The notes: a model not told the origin generated them from the sequence alone. Positions 1-6,007 are shown, counted from the stretch's first letter. The stretch: 6,750 nucleotides of DNA from Methanoregula sp. (GCA_003136075.1 PNBP01000096.1:1-6750), one strand, 5' to 3'. Numbers and translations: made by a program.

Positions 1-419
1 CGCCTGATAATATAAAAGGTTTCCGTCGAAGCACGTCGAAGTACCGGATTTTACCCTAGGACTATCGCTTTTTTTGGCATTGTGCTGCACTAATCACGCC
101 GATTTTATTCTGGTTTAATATGCCCGGTTTGCGGAGATTCGCGCTATTTCAAGCCAATTTTGAGTTTATTCATCGGGGCCCGATATGACACGCCGTGAGC
201 GGCAGCGCATTTCCCAGTCATTCCGTTTCCTTTGGGGGTCTGCAGATCCCCTACCTGCCCGTTGCATCCATCCAATCTACCTGACTTAACAGAACAACAG
301 GATTCCCCATTGACGGTACTGGTGCGATGACACCAGGCAATGACGATAAAAGGGATATTATTATTTTCAGTCCCAAGCCGGTAAATGCATCTTTGCATGT
401 ATCGGTTATATGCATTCTT
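1..419. other. Left-edge region without a convincing gene
   Basis: I see no supported gene here. The plus frame beginning at base 3 is open for 18 codons and stops with TAG at 57-59; a T7 run at 69-75 follows, so this could be the tail of a gene entering from the left, but 18 residues are too few to judge. Other visible structure: a repeated CGTCGAAG at 24-31 and 34-41; ATCGGG-G-CCCGAT at 172-184; and a hairpin CTGGTG-N6-CACCAG at 319-336. Short minus-strand ORFs of 75 and 84 codons overlap one another, lack a ribosome site and resemble no family I know, so I treat this as the 3' flank of the F390 synthetase gene plus intergenic DNA. Confidence 0.5.
384..416 (-). terminator. Possible hairpin just after the F390 synthetase stop
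   Basis: A perfect 7-base inverted repeat, AATGCAT at 384-390 and ATGCATT at 410-416, with a 19-base loop, begins four bases past the F390 synthetase stop codon. On the minus strand the distal arm ends in TTTACC, a very short U stretch. Position fits a 3'-end structure, but the stem is AT-rich and the loop long, so this is a weak call. Confidence 0.25.
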
Positions 420-1781
420 TCACTGGTTCCGTCGGTCAACCAGCCGCTTTGGCCGCCCTTTGAGCCGGTGAAGTTCAAGTCCCCCGGGCCCGGTAAAATT
501 CAGGAGAATTTCAAATGACTGCTCGTGATATCCTTCTGAAAGACCGGGTTTGATTTTGAGAAGGTGCCCGGTTAACCGGTCTTCAACTGCCCGTTGGTCA
601 CACTGTTTTGGATCAAAACATTCGACACTTATCCTTAAGACAACATGTTCTGGTTGATCGCCATCATACAGGAAGGTTTCATATTCCCCGGTAAGATATG
701 CCATATTTTCCGGCTGGAACACTGCTGATTCAATATCAATCCGGTTCAGGGCAACGCCATGAACCCATACCGTCTCTGCTTCGCGGGCGGGATTATAAAT
801 CCTCATATGAGTTCTCCCGCACCCGCACCGTTCCCGTGAAATGACAACGGTTGTATCTTCCGTATCATAGTTGATAAGCAACGTCCCGCATTTCCCACCA
901 ACCGGAAGCAGTGTCGTAAGGACTCCCCGCCCGCATTCACCGTCCGGCACAAACGATTGCATTTGGGGATCGTATACATCAAGGTGGACAAGATCTTCGG
1001 GAACATGGAGTCCGGATAACTGCATGCATTCACCACACATAGTTCCTTCCGTACTCCCGTACGTGTTGTAAACAGGACACCCCCACTGTTCAGAAAGATA
1101 TGCACGGGATTCTGATGCAAAACTCTCCCCGCCGGCAACGAGTTTGGTGATCGATGTATCTGGCGGGTTTATTCCTTCAGCCTTCAGGAGTCGTGCAAGC
1201 CGGAGCAGTTTAAAGACACTGCCGACAATGGAGGTAGGCCGGTAACTTTTTAAGACCCGGGACTCGAAGGTACACCTGCCAATTGGGATGATTCCCATCC
1301 CGATACGCCGCGCTGCAATCGTCATGGTATTTGCCCCGACATTCATACCATACGATGCACAGACAACGATCTTATCCTGCAAAGAAAAACCCTGTGAGAC
1401 AAAACTCCGTGCGTATTTTTCCGCGTATCTCTGCCAGTCCACCCACGTAAGAAAAAAACTCTTGGGAGTGCCACTGGTGCCACTTGTTTCCTGAATAGAG
1501 AAAACATCATCCCACGGTGCCGACAGGAACTCAAAATTATTGGTGACTGGCGGCTGGTGGTTGCGGATCATTTTCCCGGTCACTATTGGGAGATTGAACA
1601 GATCTTCGTGTACTCGTATCTCATCTGGTTTTATATGGTTTTCATGAAACCAGTGCCGGTAAAACGGGGAGTGTTTGGCGGCATACTGAACGGTATATCT
1701 CACCCGTTCATCAATAAGTGCATCAAGATCCCCCCTTGGCATGGTCTCAATTTTTTCGGAGAAGTACTGATCCGCGGGCAT
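420..1781 (-). CDS. ftsA: Coenzyme F390 synthetase (F420 adenylyltransferase)
   Basis: A 453-residue adenylate-forming enzyme of the phenylacetate-CoA ligase-like superfamily, best matching methanogen coenzyme F390 synthetase. That enzyme transfers AMP (or GMP) from the nucleotide triphosphate to the 8-hydroxy group of cofactor F420 in the cytoplasm; F390 builds up when methanogens meet oxygen and is thought to signal redox state. Visible motifs: the phosphate-binding loop TSGTSGTPK at residues 99-107, the adenine-binding YGSTE at 241-245, a Cys pair near 249/252 and CGCG at 319-322 (possible metal site), and the C-terminal KGRPKRLVDRR at 441-451. The ATG at 1781 gives the expected N-terminus with IETMPRGDLDALIDERVRYT. 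No clear Shine-Dalgarno precedes it, but it sits only 26 bases after the methyltransferase stop, so co-transcription is likely. The family assignment is from remembered sequence. A related PaaK-type ligase acting on another acid is the main alternative. Confidence 0.85.
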   Translation of the reverse strand: MPADQYFSEKIETMPRGDLDALIDERVRYTVQYAAKHSPFYRHWFHENHIKPDEIRVHEDLFNLPIVTGKMIRNHQPPVTNNFEFLSAPWDDVFSIQETSGTSGTPKSFFLTWVDWQRYAEKYARSFVSQGFSLQDKIVVCASYGMNVGANTMTIAARRIGMGIIPIGRCTFESRVLKSYRPTSIVGSVFKLLRLARLLKAEGINPPDTSITKLVAGGESFASESRAYLSEQWGCPVYNTYGSTEGTMCGECMQLSGLHVPEDLVHLDVYDPQMQSFVPDGECGRGVLTTLLPVGGKCGTLLINYDTEDTTVVISRERCGCGRTHMRIYNPAREAETVWVHGVALNRIDIESAVFQPENMAYLTGEYETFLYDGDQPEHVVLRISVECFDPKQCDQRAVEDRLTGHLLKIKPGLSEGYHEQSFEILLNFTGPGGLELHRLKGRPKRLVDRRNQ

Positions 1782-1807
1782 GAACAGGAATTAAAAGAGA
1801 TATTTGT

Positions 1808-2638
1808 TTATATGTTACTACAGAAGGGGGACTTTCTGGCTTCAACTTCCAGCCTGATCATGCCGATATGAATTCCCCCCAGAGTATCGGCAGGATACAT
1901 CAGGAGATAGTGATCGATAAGATCTTCGATAAAATCCTGGTGCAGCGGTTCGGGTACCCGCTCAAGATACGGAAGCCAGGTAGTGCGAATCCATCCTGCA
2001 AAGTCAGTGCGGGTAGCATGGACCATTATTTTGGGAATTAACTCTGACCTGACGGGATCGAGTCCCGCGGCCCGTACCCACGACCGATAGTCTTCATTGT
2101 CAAAAAAGCCATAGGGAAAACCGAAGTTATCAAAATACCTGCTCCAGCGGGGATTCTGGACTACTACCTCCAACTCCCTGAATACCTGTTCTGCATTTCC
2201 TTTCCCGCCCATCTGGATAAGCATTCTTCCTTTGGGGATGAGAGCACGCTGTATGCCCTCAAGAACAGGGTGGTGATCCGTCACCCAGTGAAGTGCGGCG
2301 TTTGAGAACACAATATCGAACTCTTCATCAAATGTGAGCGTGCGGGCATCCTTTACCGCAAAGGAGAGATTTGGATAACCAGATTGGGGGAAATGCGTAC
2401 GGGCAAACCCGATCATGTCCGGTGAACTATCGACACCCACCACACTGCCTTTCTGTAGTCTTTGGGATAGTTCAGCAGTGATCTTTCCGTCCCCGCATCC
2501 GATGTCAAGTACCCGCTCCGTCCCGGTAAGTGCCAGTTTTTGGATGAGTTCGGACGCCCATTGCTGCTGGGCAGAAGAACTCCTATGGTAATCAGTTGCA
2601 TTCCACCGAAACGTTGGCTGATGATCCTGATCCGGCAT
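1808..2638 (-). CDS. Class I SAM-dependent methyltransferase, Tam-like
   Basis: A 276-residue Rossmann-fold methyltransferase using S-adenosylmethionine. Motif I is VLDIGCGDG at residues 43-51, the acidic residue ending strand 2 is D70 in VVGVDSS, a further acidic site is D98, and motif IV is FDIVFSNAALHWV at about 107-119. The N-terminal pattern of Tyr, Ser and Gln residues before WASELI, the LHW of motif IV and the overall length resemble trans-aconitate 2-methyltransferase (Tam), but that assignment is often given loosely and the substrate cannot be read from sequence. An in-frame ATG lies seven codons upstream (2659); I prefer 2638 because GAGG precedes it by five bases and the protein then begins MPDQDHQPT. 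The gene lies upstream of F390 synthetase on the same strand with a 26-base gap, suggesting one transcript, and is divergent from the radical SAM gene. A TATA-like TTTAAAGA near 2671-2678 would place transcription start about ten bases before the ATG. Confidence 0.85.
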   Translation of the reverse strand: MPDQDHQPTFRWNATDYHRSSSAQQQWASELIQKLALTGTERVLDIGCGDGKITAELSQRLQKGSVVGVDSSPDMIGFARTHFPQSGYPNLSFAVKDARTLTFDEEFDIVFSNAALHWVTDHHPVLEGIQRALIPKGRMLIQMGGKGNAEQVFRELEVVVQNPRWSRYFDNFGFPYGFFDNEDYRSWVRAAGLDPVRSELIPKIMVHATRTDFAGWIRTTWLPYLERVPEPLHQDFIEDLIDHYLLMYPADTLGGIHIGMIRLEVEARKSPFCSNI

Positions 2639-2659
2639 GATATCCTCACTGCATATCAT

Positions 2660-2753
2660 ACATTGTTCTCTTTAAAGATTGGTGATACCAGCGGATACGA
2701 ACGGAAATGCTGTAAATTTATTGTCACCAAGAGTGCAATACTACAAGGTTTGC
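2660..2753. promoter_or_regulatory. Shared divergent promoter region
   Basis: This gap separates the methyltransferase (minus) from the radical SAM gene (plus). The TTTAAAGA near 2671-2678 is close to symmetric and could serve as a TATA box for the minus gene, with a start about ten bases before its ATG. TAAATTTA at 2713-2720 is about 27 bases before position 2743 and would give the plus gene an 11-base leader containing AAGGT at 2745-2749, four bases before ATG 2754. These assignments rest on archaeal spacing rules and were not tested. Confidence 0.45.
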
Positions 2754-3884
2754 ATGTACTTCCACCTCATCCTTACCGACGACTGTAACCTCTGCTGTAG
2801 TTATTGCAGGGCAAAGGCATTCGAGGATGATGAGGAGCCGACTCCCGGGGAGAATGCGTCTGTAGAGGTTGATCTGGATTTGTCACCTGACCTCAACTAT
2901 GATCTTGAACTTCTCTACCGGTTTCTAGGTAAAGATCCTGCTCCAACCCTTACATTTTACGGGGGTGAGCCACTGTTGCGATGCGATTTGATAAAAACCA
3001 TTATGCGAAGTGTCCCGGATTGCCGGTTTATGATCCAGACAAACGGGATTCTTCTTGACCGGCTCGACCCTGAGCTGGTCAACCGGTTTTCCACCATCCT
3101 TGTTTCCCTTGACGGAAAGGAATCTCTCACTGACGCAAACCGGGGCGTGGGGGTATACCGGCGGGTTATGAAAAATATACAGAAAATCCACAACAACGGC
3201 TATCGCGGAGAACTGATCGCCCGCATAACGGTAACTGAGCACACCGATATTGTTGATGCGATCCACTACCTGTCGGATAACCCGGATTATTCTTTCTCCT
3301 CCATCCACTGGCAGATTGATGCAAATTTTTCACCGGATTTTTCCCACCGGCATTTTGCCGAATGGGTAAATGATAGTTACAATCCCGGTATCCGGACGCT
3401 CGTTCAAGAATGGGTAGATCATATGCAGGAGACCGCGGAGGTTTTGCATCTGTACCCGTTTATTGATCCGATGGAGGACCTGCTGGTAAAAAAACCCAGC
3501 CTGTTGAGATGCGGGTCCGGCCACGAGAATTATACGATTTTAACTGATGGTCATATAGTTCCCTGCCCGGTTATGATCGGCATGAAACAATATTACCTTG
3601 GACATATTGCCAAAAGTAATCCCCTCGAACTTCCGGTCGTTCCTGTCGGGGGAGAGTGCATTTCGTGTAAAATCAGATCATTCTGTGGCGGACGATGCCT
3701 CTACTCCAACATCACACAACCATGGAGCGCGGCACACCGCCAGCTGGTCTGCAAAACGGTCGAGAACCTGCACGATGCTCTGTTCACTGCACTGCCGCGA
3801 GTCCGGGCGCTTATTCATGAAGGAAAAATCACCCTTTCTTCTTTTGCTCATGAAAAGTTCAATGGTTGTGAAATAATTCCCTGA
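2754..3884 (+). CDS. Radical SAM/SPASM enzyme, putative peptide-modifying
   Basis: A 376-residue radical SAM enzyme. The CX3CX2C site that holds the SAM-cleaving [4Fe-4S] cluster is C11, C15, C18 in DDCNLCCSYC, and the SAM-binding GGEP is at 70-73. The C-terminal third has a full SPASM layout: C253, a G-x4-C ending at C271, C302-x2-C305-x5-C311-x3-C315, then C333, enough for two auxiliary clusters. This layout is typical of enzymes that modify ribosomal peptides or proteins, and the protein resembles the archaeal family I recall as the 'putative peptide-modifying radical SAM enzyme, Mhun_1560 family'. The frame extends upstream to TTG 2679 with further GTG and TTG codons, but ATG 2754 is chosen because AAGGT precedes it and the protein then starts MYFHLILTDDCN, as expected for the family, with a TATA-like box at a fitting distance. 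No recognisable precursor peptide is adjacent. The substrate is unknown. Confidence 0.85.
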   Translation: MYFHLILTDDCNLCCSYCRAKAFEDDEEPTPGENASVEVDLDLSPDLNYDLELLYRFLGKDPAPTLTFYGGEPLLRCDLIKTIMRSVPDCRFMIQTNGILLDRLDPELVNRFSTILVSLDGKESLTDANRGVGVYRRVMKNIQKIHNNGYRGELIARITVTEHTDIVDAIHYLSDNPDYSFSSIHWQIDANFSPDFSHRHFAEWVNDSYNPGIRTLVQEWVDHMQETAEVLHLYPFIDPMEDLLVKKPSLLRCGSGHENYTILTDGHIVPCPVMIGMKQYYLGHIAKSNPLELPVVPVGGECISCKIRSFCGGRCLYSNITQPWSAAHRQLVCKTVENLHDALFTALPRVRALIHEGKITLSSFAHEKFNGCEIIP

Positions 3885-3975
3885 TATCCCCGGATTTCTC
3901 TCCTGAAAACGTCAGAGGTTAATGCAGATGTTTTTATACTGAATCACAAAATGTATATATGCAGATCAAAACTGC
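3885..3975 (+). promoter_or_regulatory. Promoter of the CxxC-x17-CxxC gene, with repeats
   Basis: GTATATAT at 3953-3960, preceded by the A-rich CACAAAAT, is a strong archaeal TATA box; the expected start near 3984 would make ATG 3988 nearly leaderless. A second T-rich box, TTTTTATA near 3931-3938, would instead suit ATG 3976. ATGCAGAT occurs twice, at 3922-3929 and 3959-3966, and the second copy forms an inverted repeat with CTGCAT at 3972-3977. A weak hairpin based on CTGA/TCAG at 3903-3915, followed by T5, may end the radical SAM transcript. Confidence 0.5.
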
Positions 3976-4155
3976 ATGGGTAATACAATGGAAAGAAAAG
4001 GATTTGGTGGCCCGAGAAATTTCGGTCCCAGAGAAATGACAAAGACAGTCTGTTCAGACTGCGGAAAAGAGTGCGAAGTCCCCTTCAAGCCAACTGAGGG
4101 AAGGCCGGTTTACTGCAGGGACTGCCTGCCCAAGCACCGGAAACCCCGGTTCTAA
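3976..4155 (+). CDS. Small CxxC-x17-CxxC zinc-ribbon protein
   Basis: A 59-residue basic protein with CSDC and CRDC knuckles separated by exactly 17 residues, the spacing that names the CxxC-x17-CxxC domain family common in methanogens and some anaerobic bacteria. The four cysteines very likely bind zinc; an extra Cys lies inside the spacer. The N-terminus is rich in Gly, Arg, Phe and Pro and the C-terminus is KHRKPRF, so binding to nucleic acid is plausible, though no function is established to my knowledge. Two starts are possible: ATG 3976 (59 residues) and ATG 3988 (55 residues, starting MERKGFGGPRN). The strong TATA box at 3953-3960 favours 3988, with little or no leader. The gene has its own promoter and a T-rich end, so it is probably monocistronic and highly expressed. 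It lies 91 bases after the radical SAM gene; a functional tie is possible but unproven. Confidence 0.8.
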   Translation: MGNTMERKGFGGPRNFGPREMTKTVCSDCGKECEVPFKPTEGRPVYCRDCLPKHRKPRF

Positions 4156-4164
4156 TTTCATAAA

Positions 4165-4197
4165 TTTCATTCATTTTTTCTTTTTGGGATTTTTTTG
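4165..4197 (+). terminator. T-rich terminator after the CxxC gene
   Basis: Three T runs, at 4174-4179, 4181-4185 and 4190-4196, begin about 20 bases past the stop codon with no strong hairpin before them. Runs of T on the non-template strand are the usual archaeal termination signal. Confidence 0.6.
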
Positions 4198-4221
4198 CCA
4201 TGTTCAATGGCTGTACGCCAG

Positions 4222-4271
4222 ATATTTTACCTGTGCTGCTGCAATACTGTGATCATGGCAGCATCATGGCA
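4222..4271 (+). promoter_or_regulatory. TATA-like box and tandem repeat at the 74-residue ORF start
   Basis: ATATTTTA at 4222-4229 lies at a distance that puts transcription start near 4252. The nine bases ATCATGGCA occur twice, at 4252-4260 and 4263-4271, two bases apart, so two ATG codons (4255 and 4266) sit in identical surroundings but in different frames. GTGAT at 4249-4253 could act as a weak ribosome site for ATG 4266, with a longer than usual spacer. Confidence 0.35.
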
Positions 4272-4490
4272 CGAGGCAATAAGGGACGCCCGAAAAAAGA
4301 ATCTCCCCCGCGGGTTTACCATGACTGCGACACGGACACGTATGGTGCCTGCAGCACGGGTGAACCGCAGGGTAGTTTCAAGGCTGGTGTTTTTACCGAA
4401 CACCGCTGTATCTGCATGCCTGCCCATCTGACAAGCGAAGAACTTGCGGTAAAAGAAAAAAAATTCCGTGAAGAAAACCCGGATTGGTGA
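4266..4490 (+). CDS. Small four-cysteine hypothetical protein
   Basis: I do not recognise this 74-residue protein. It begins with a basic segment, RGNKGRPKK, whose GRPKK resembles the core of an AT-hook that contacts the minor groove of AT-rich DNA. It then has four cysteines, C21 and C29 seven residues apart and C48 and C50 in HRCICMP, with nearby His at 19, 46 and 54: a plausible metal site. The C-terminus is a charged helix-like tail, EELAVKEKKFREENPDW. The frame is open upstream to ATG 4200, but that ATG lies before the likely TATA box at 4222-4229, so I prefer 4266. An overlapping frame (from 4195 or 4255 to 4431) is also open, but lacks this composition and looks like a shadow. The ORF ends 63 bases before a palindromic hairpin with a T tail. 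It could be a small DNA-binding or metal-binding protein; a substrate role for the upstream radical SAM enzyme is only a guess. Confidence 0.55.
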   Translation: MARGNKGRPKKESPPRVYHDCDTDTYGACSTGEPQGSFKAGVFTEHRCICMPAHLTSEELAVKEKKFREENPDW

Positions 4491-4553
4491 GCGGGAATAA
4501 TTCAGGAGATACCATCTTCGGATTTACAGACTAGGCACTCCTGCTTTCATTTG

Positions 4554-4578
4554 GGTTGCATATGCAACCGCTAATTTT
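4554..4578 (+). terminator. 16-base perfect palindrome with T tail between convergent genes
   Basis: GGTTGCATATGCAACC at 4554-4569 is a perfect palindrome that can fold as a six-pair stem with an ATAT loop. On the plus strand it is followed by GCTAATTTTT, so it suits termination of the 74-residue gene. It lies one base beyond the TAG stop of the convergent membrane-protein gene, where it could also end that transcript, although no T run follows on the minus strand. Confidence 0.5.
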
Positions 4579-5167
4579 TCCGGATCTCTTCGCGGAACCG
4601 GTGAATAATTTCATAGAGCATCATCCGCAATTCTGCACCAACGTCTTCCCAGGATTTTGGTTCTTTATCAGGGATGCCGTTGTGAGCCGGAGATGAATCG
4701 TCTAGGCGTTCAGGTTCAGGTCTGTTGAGTTTTGACCGTGCCCACAGATCGCAGATAATTTCGTAGTAACCGGTAACAATCACAAGGATAAACACCAGCG
4801 GCACGATTACAAACGAGAGAAGCCAGAACAGGTGATAGAGATTGTTATTGGTCATCCGGTCAACCCACTCAAGGATGCGCAGGACAAATGCAATGATAAA
4901 GACACTACCGATTGCCTTGATGATGGGAAACGGCAGGTTGAGCGGGAACGGGAACGCCGCGAAAATATCTGCGACAAAGATGATAATGCCGATGATCAGC
5001 AGAAGCCAGAAGTTCAGGTTAAGGAAGTCAACCCCCGAGTGATAGAGCGGACTTTGAACATAAAATGTGAGGATGTTTGCCAGTACGACCACGATCAGAA
5101 AACAGATGATCCCGATCATCCGCGAGACAAAAACCCACCCGAGTGAGTGCTGCTTGTTCGGCCACAT
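4571..5167 (-). CDS. Four-helix integral membrane protein, unknown function
   Basis: A 198-residue protein I cannot assign to a family. Hydrophobic segments at about residues 11-36, 52-72, 83-100 and 112-135 predict four membrane helices, with a short loop rich in Pro and Phe (AFPFPLNLPFP, 71-81) between the second and third. The remaining 60 residues form a soluble, charged tail containing KSWEDVGAELRMMLYEIIHRFREEIRKN-like amphipathic sequence, probably cytoplasmic and helical. No Cys pairs, transporter signatures or catalytic motifs are visible. The start at 5167 is supported by a minus-strand TATA-like TTTATATC near 5211-5218, giving a leader of about 20 bases; a later Met (residue 17) would cut into the first helix. 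It is divergent from the zinc-ribbon membrane protein at 5280, and a perfect palindrome lies between the two promoters, so common control is possible. Confidence 0.75.
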   Translation of the reverse strand: MWPNKQHSLGWVFVSRMIGIICFLIVVVLANILTFYVQSPLYHSGVDFLNLNFWLLLIIGIIIFVADIFAAFPFPLNLPFPIIKAIGSVFIIAFVLRILEWVDRMTNNNLYHLFWLLSFVIVPLVFILVIVTGYYEIICDLWARSKLNRPEPERLDDSSPAHNGIPDKEPKSWEDVGAELRMMLYEIIHRFREEIRKN

Positions 5168-5210
5168 AACTATTCACTTCAAGTGTACTTCCTAGTATTT
5201 GTCCGGCGGG

Positions 5211-5257
5211 ATATAAAGTCCTCGTGGAGTTCTCTGCCCGGGCAGAAATCGTTTTAA
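5211..5257. promoter_or_regulatory. Divergent promoters flanking a 14-base palindrome
   Basis: TTTATATC, read on the minus strand at about 5211-5218, fits as the TATA box of the membrane-protein gene starting at 5167. GTTTTAAT at 5251-5258 fits the plus gene starting at 5280 and predicts a leaderless or nearly leaderless transcript. Between them, TCTGCCCGGGCAGA at 5233-5246 is a perfect palindrome abutting the plus-strand TATA box, where a bound regulator could block the general transcription factors. Confidence 0.45.
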
Positions 5258-5279
5258 TGTTCTCACCCGAACATCAGCT

Positions 5280-5651
5280 ATGCGGATCAATTTTAAACGG
5301 TACGGGCTCTACCTTCTCAGGTGGCAGGCAAGCACCCCTATCCTCGCCGGCGTCGGCATCGTTCTTGCCGCTATGGGCCAGATCGTAGCAGCGATTATTG
5401 CGAACCTGATCGGAGGGCTGATCTTTTTCTGGGTCGACCAGTTCATCTTTACGTCCCAATCGCTTGCGGCACAATGGGAAGTCAGGGACAATATCATTTG
5501 TGTGGACTGCGGAAAAATTGCACGAGGTTACCGACTCGTCAAATCCGGAGATTATGATAAGACTGAAGATAATATCCCTGAGTTCCGGTGCGAGGAGTGC
5601 TCAAAGAAAAAAACCGATGCTCTTCGCGACCGTGGCGTAAAAGTGGAATGA
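5280..5651 (+). CDS. Two-helix membrane protein with C-terminal zinc ribbon
   Basis: A 123-residue protein with a basic N-terminus (MRINFKRYGLYLLRW), a hydrophobic stretch at about residues 19-57 able to form two membrane helices with a short turn, and a soluble C-terminal domain carrying CVDC (C74, C77) and CEEC (C104, C107). The four cysteines form a likely zinc ribbon, preceded by WEVRDNIICVDCGK, which looks like the start of a rubredoxin-type knuckle. The family's function is not known to me; similar short archaeal membrane proteins are annotated as hypothetical. ATG 5280 has no Shine-Dalgarno site, and the TATA-like box at about 5251-5258 puts transcription start beside the ATG, so a leaderless message is likely. 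The gene stands alone, facing away from the four-helix membrane-protein gene, and no gene follows closely. Confidence 0.75.
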   Translation: MRINFKRYGLYLLRWQASTPILAGVGIVLAAMGQIVAAIIANLIGGLIFFWVDQFIFTSQSLAAQWEVRDNIICVDCGKIARGYRLVKSGDYDKTEDNIPEFRCEECSKKKTDALRDRGVKVE

Positions 5652-5757
5652 AATAAGCAAAAGCAAGACATCTGCTGATAATCAATCGTTTGTATCCCGG
5701 ATATAATGGCGTATTCACCGGGCGAATTAACATACGTTTGAGAATATTTGATGACCG

Positions 5758-5782
5758 GCCTGATCATTATGACATATCAGGC
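5758..5782. repeat. Inverted repeat with 7-base arms
   Basis: GCCTGAT at 5758-5764 and ATCAGGC at 5776-5782 are perfect inverted copies separated by 11 bases. The arms are spaced about one and a half to two helical turns apart, as in many operator sites for dimeric regulators. No promoter directly beside it is clear, so it may equally be an RNA hairpin or chance. Confidence 0.35.
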
Positions 5783-5997
5783 AGTCACGCACCCAATAAA
5801 TTTGGAGAACAATATGATCATCGATATCGGTTCTGCCAACCTCTCGTTTTTGTTCCGGCCTTTGACAAGTGGGTATCAACATATGGATCGCTTTTTGTAG
5901 TTATCCTGATGTCCACTGCAGGTTCCTATAACGGTTCAACCGGTTTTCGTAAATTAAAGCAACAACAAACACACTAATACGCAAAATAATACAACAA

Positions 5998-6007
5998 TGT
6001 ATAAATA
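5998..6007 (+). promoter_or_regulatory. TATA box of the trpE transcript
   Basis: TGTATAAATA, set in an A-rich stretch, is the best archaeal TATA box upstream of trpE. Standard spacing puts transcription start near 6030, about 30 bases before the short ORF at 6062 and about 145-205 bases before the possible TrpE starts, so the trpE message would have an unusually long leader. Confidence 0.5.

Noticed and set aside
1..90. A minus-strand frame from GTG 90 running off the left edge, and a short MPKKAIVLG peptide from ATG 80
   Set aside because: About 30 codons from a GTG without a clear ribosome site are too few to judge, and the second frame stops after nine codons. Either could be the start of a gene or a decayed one, but nothing supports it.
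144..478. Two overlapping minus-strand ORFs of 84 and 75 codons after the F390 synthetase gene
   Set aside because: They overlap each other, one runs into the F390 synthetase gene, neither has a ribosome site or a recognisable motif, and the sequence around them is rich in short inverted repeats rather than coding-like.
4832..5146. A 104-codon plus-strand ORF rich in Asp, Lys and Arg opposite the four-helix membrane protein
   Set aside because: The extreme charge is what antisense translation of hydrophobic membrane helices gives; the minus-strand protein has clear membrane segments and a promoter.
5745..5785. Possible C/D box guide RNA (TGATGA followed by CTGA)
   Set aside because: Only about five bases separate the two boxes, the C box lacks its purine, and no second box pair at normal spacing is present.
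5690..5977. A 95-codon plus-strand frame starting at TTG
   Set aside because: No Shine-Dalgarno site or well-placed TATA box for a TTG start, no family resemblance, and the stretch is AT-rich with an inverted repeat inside it. It is most likely a chance open frame.
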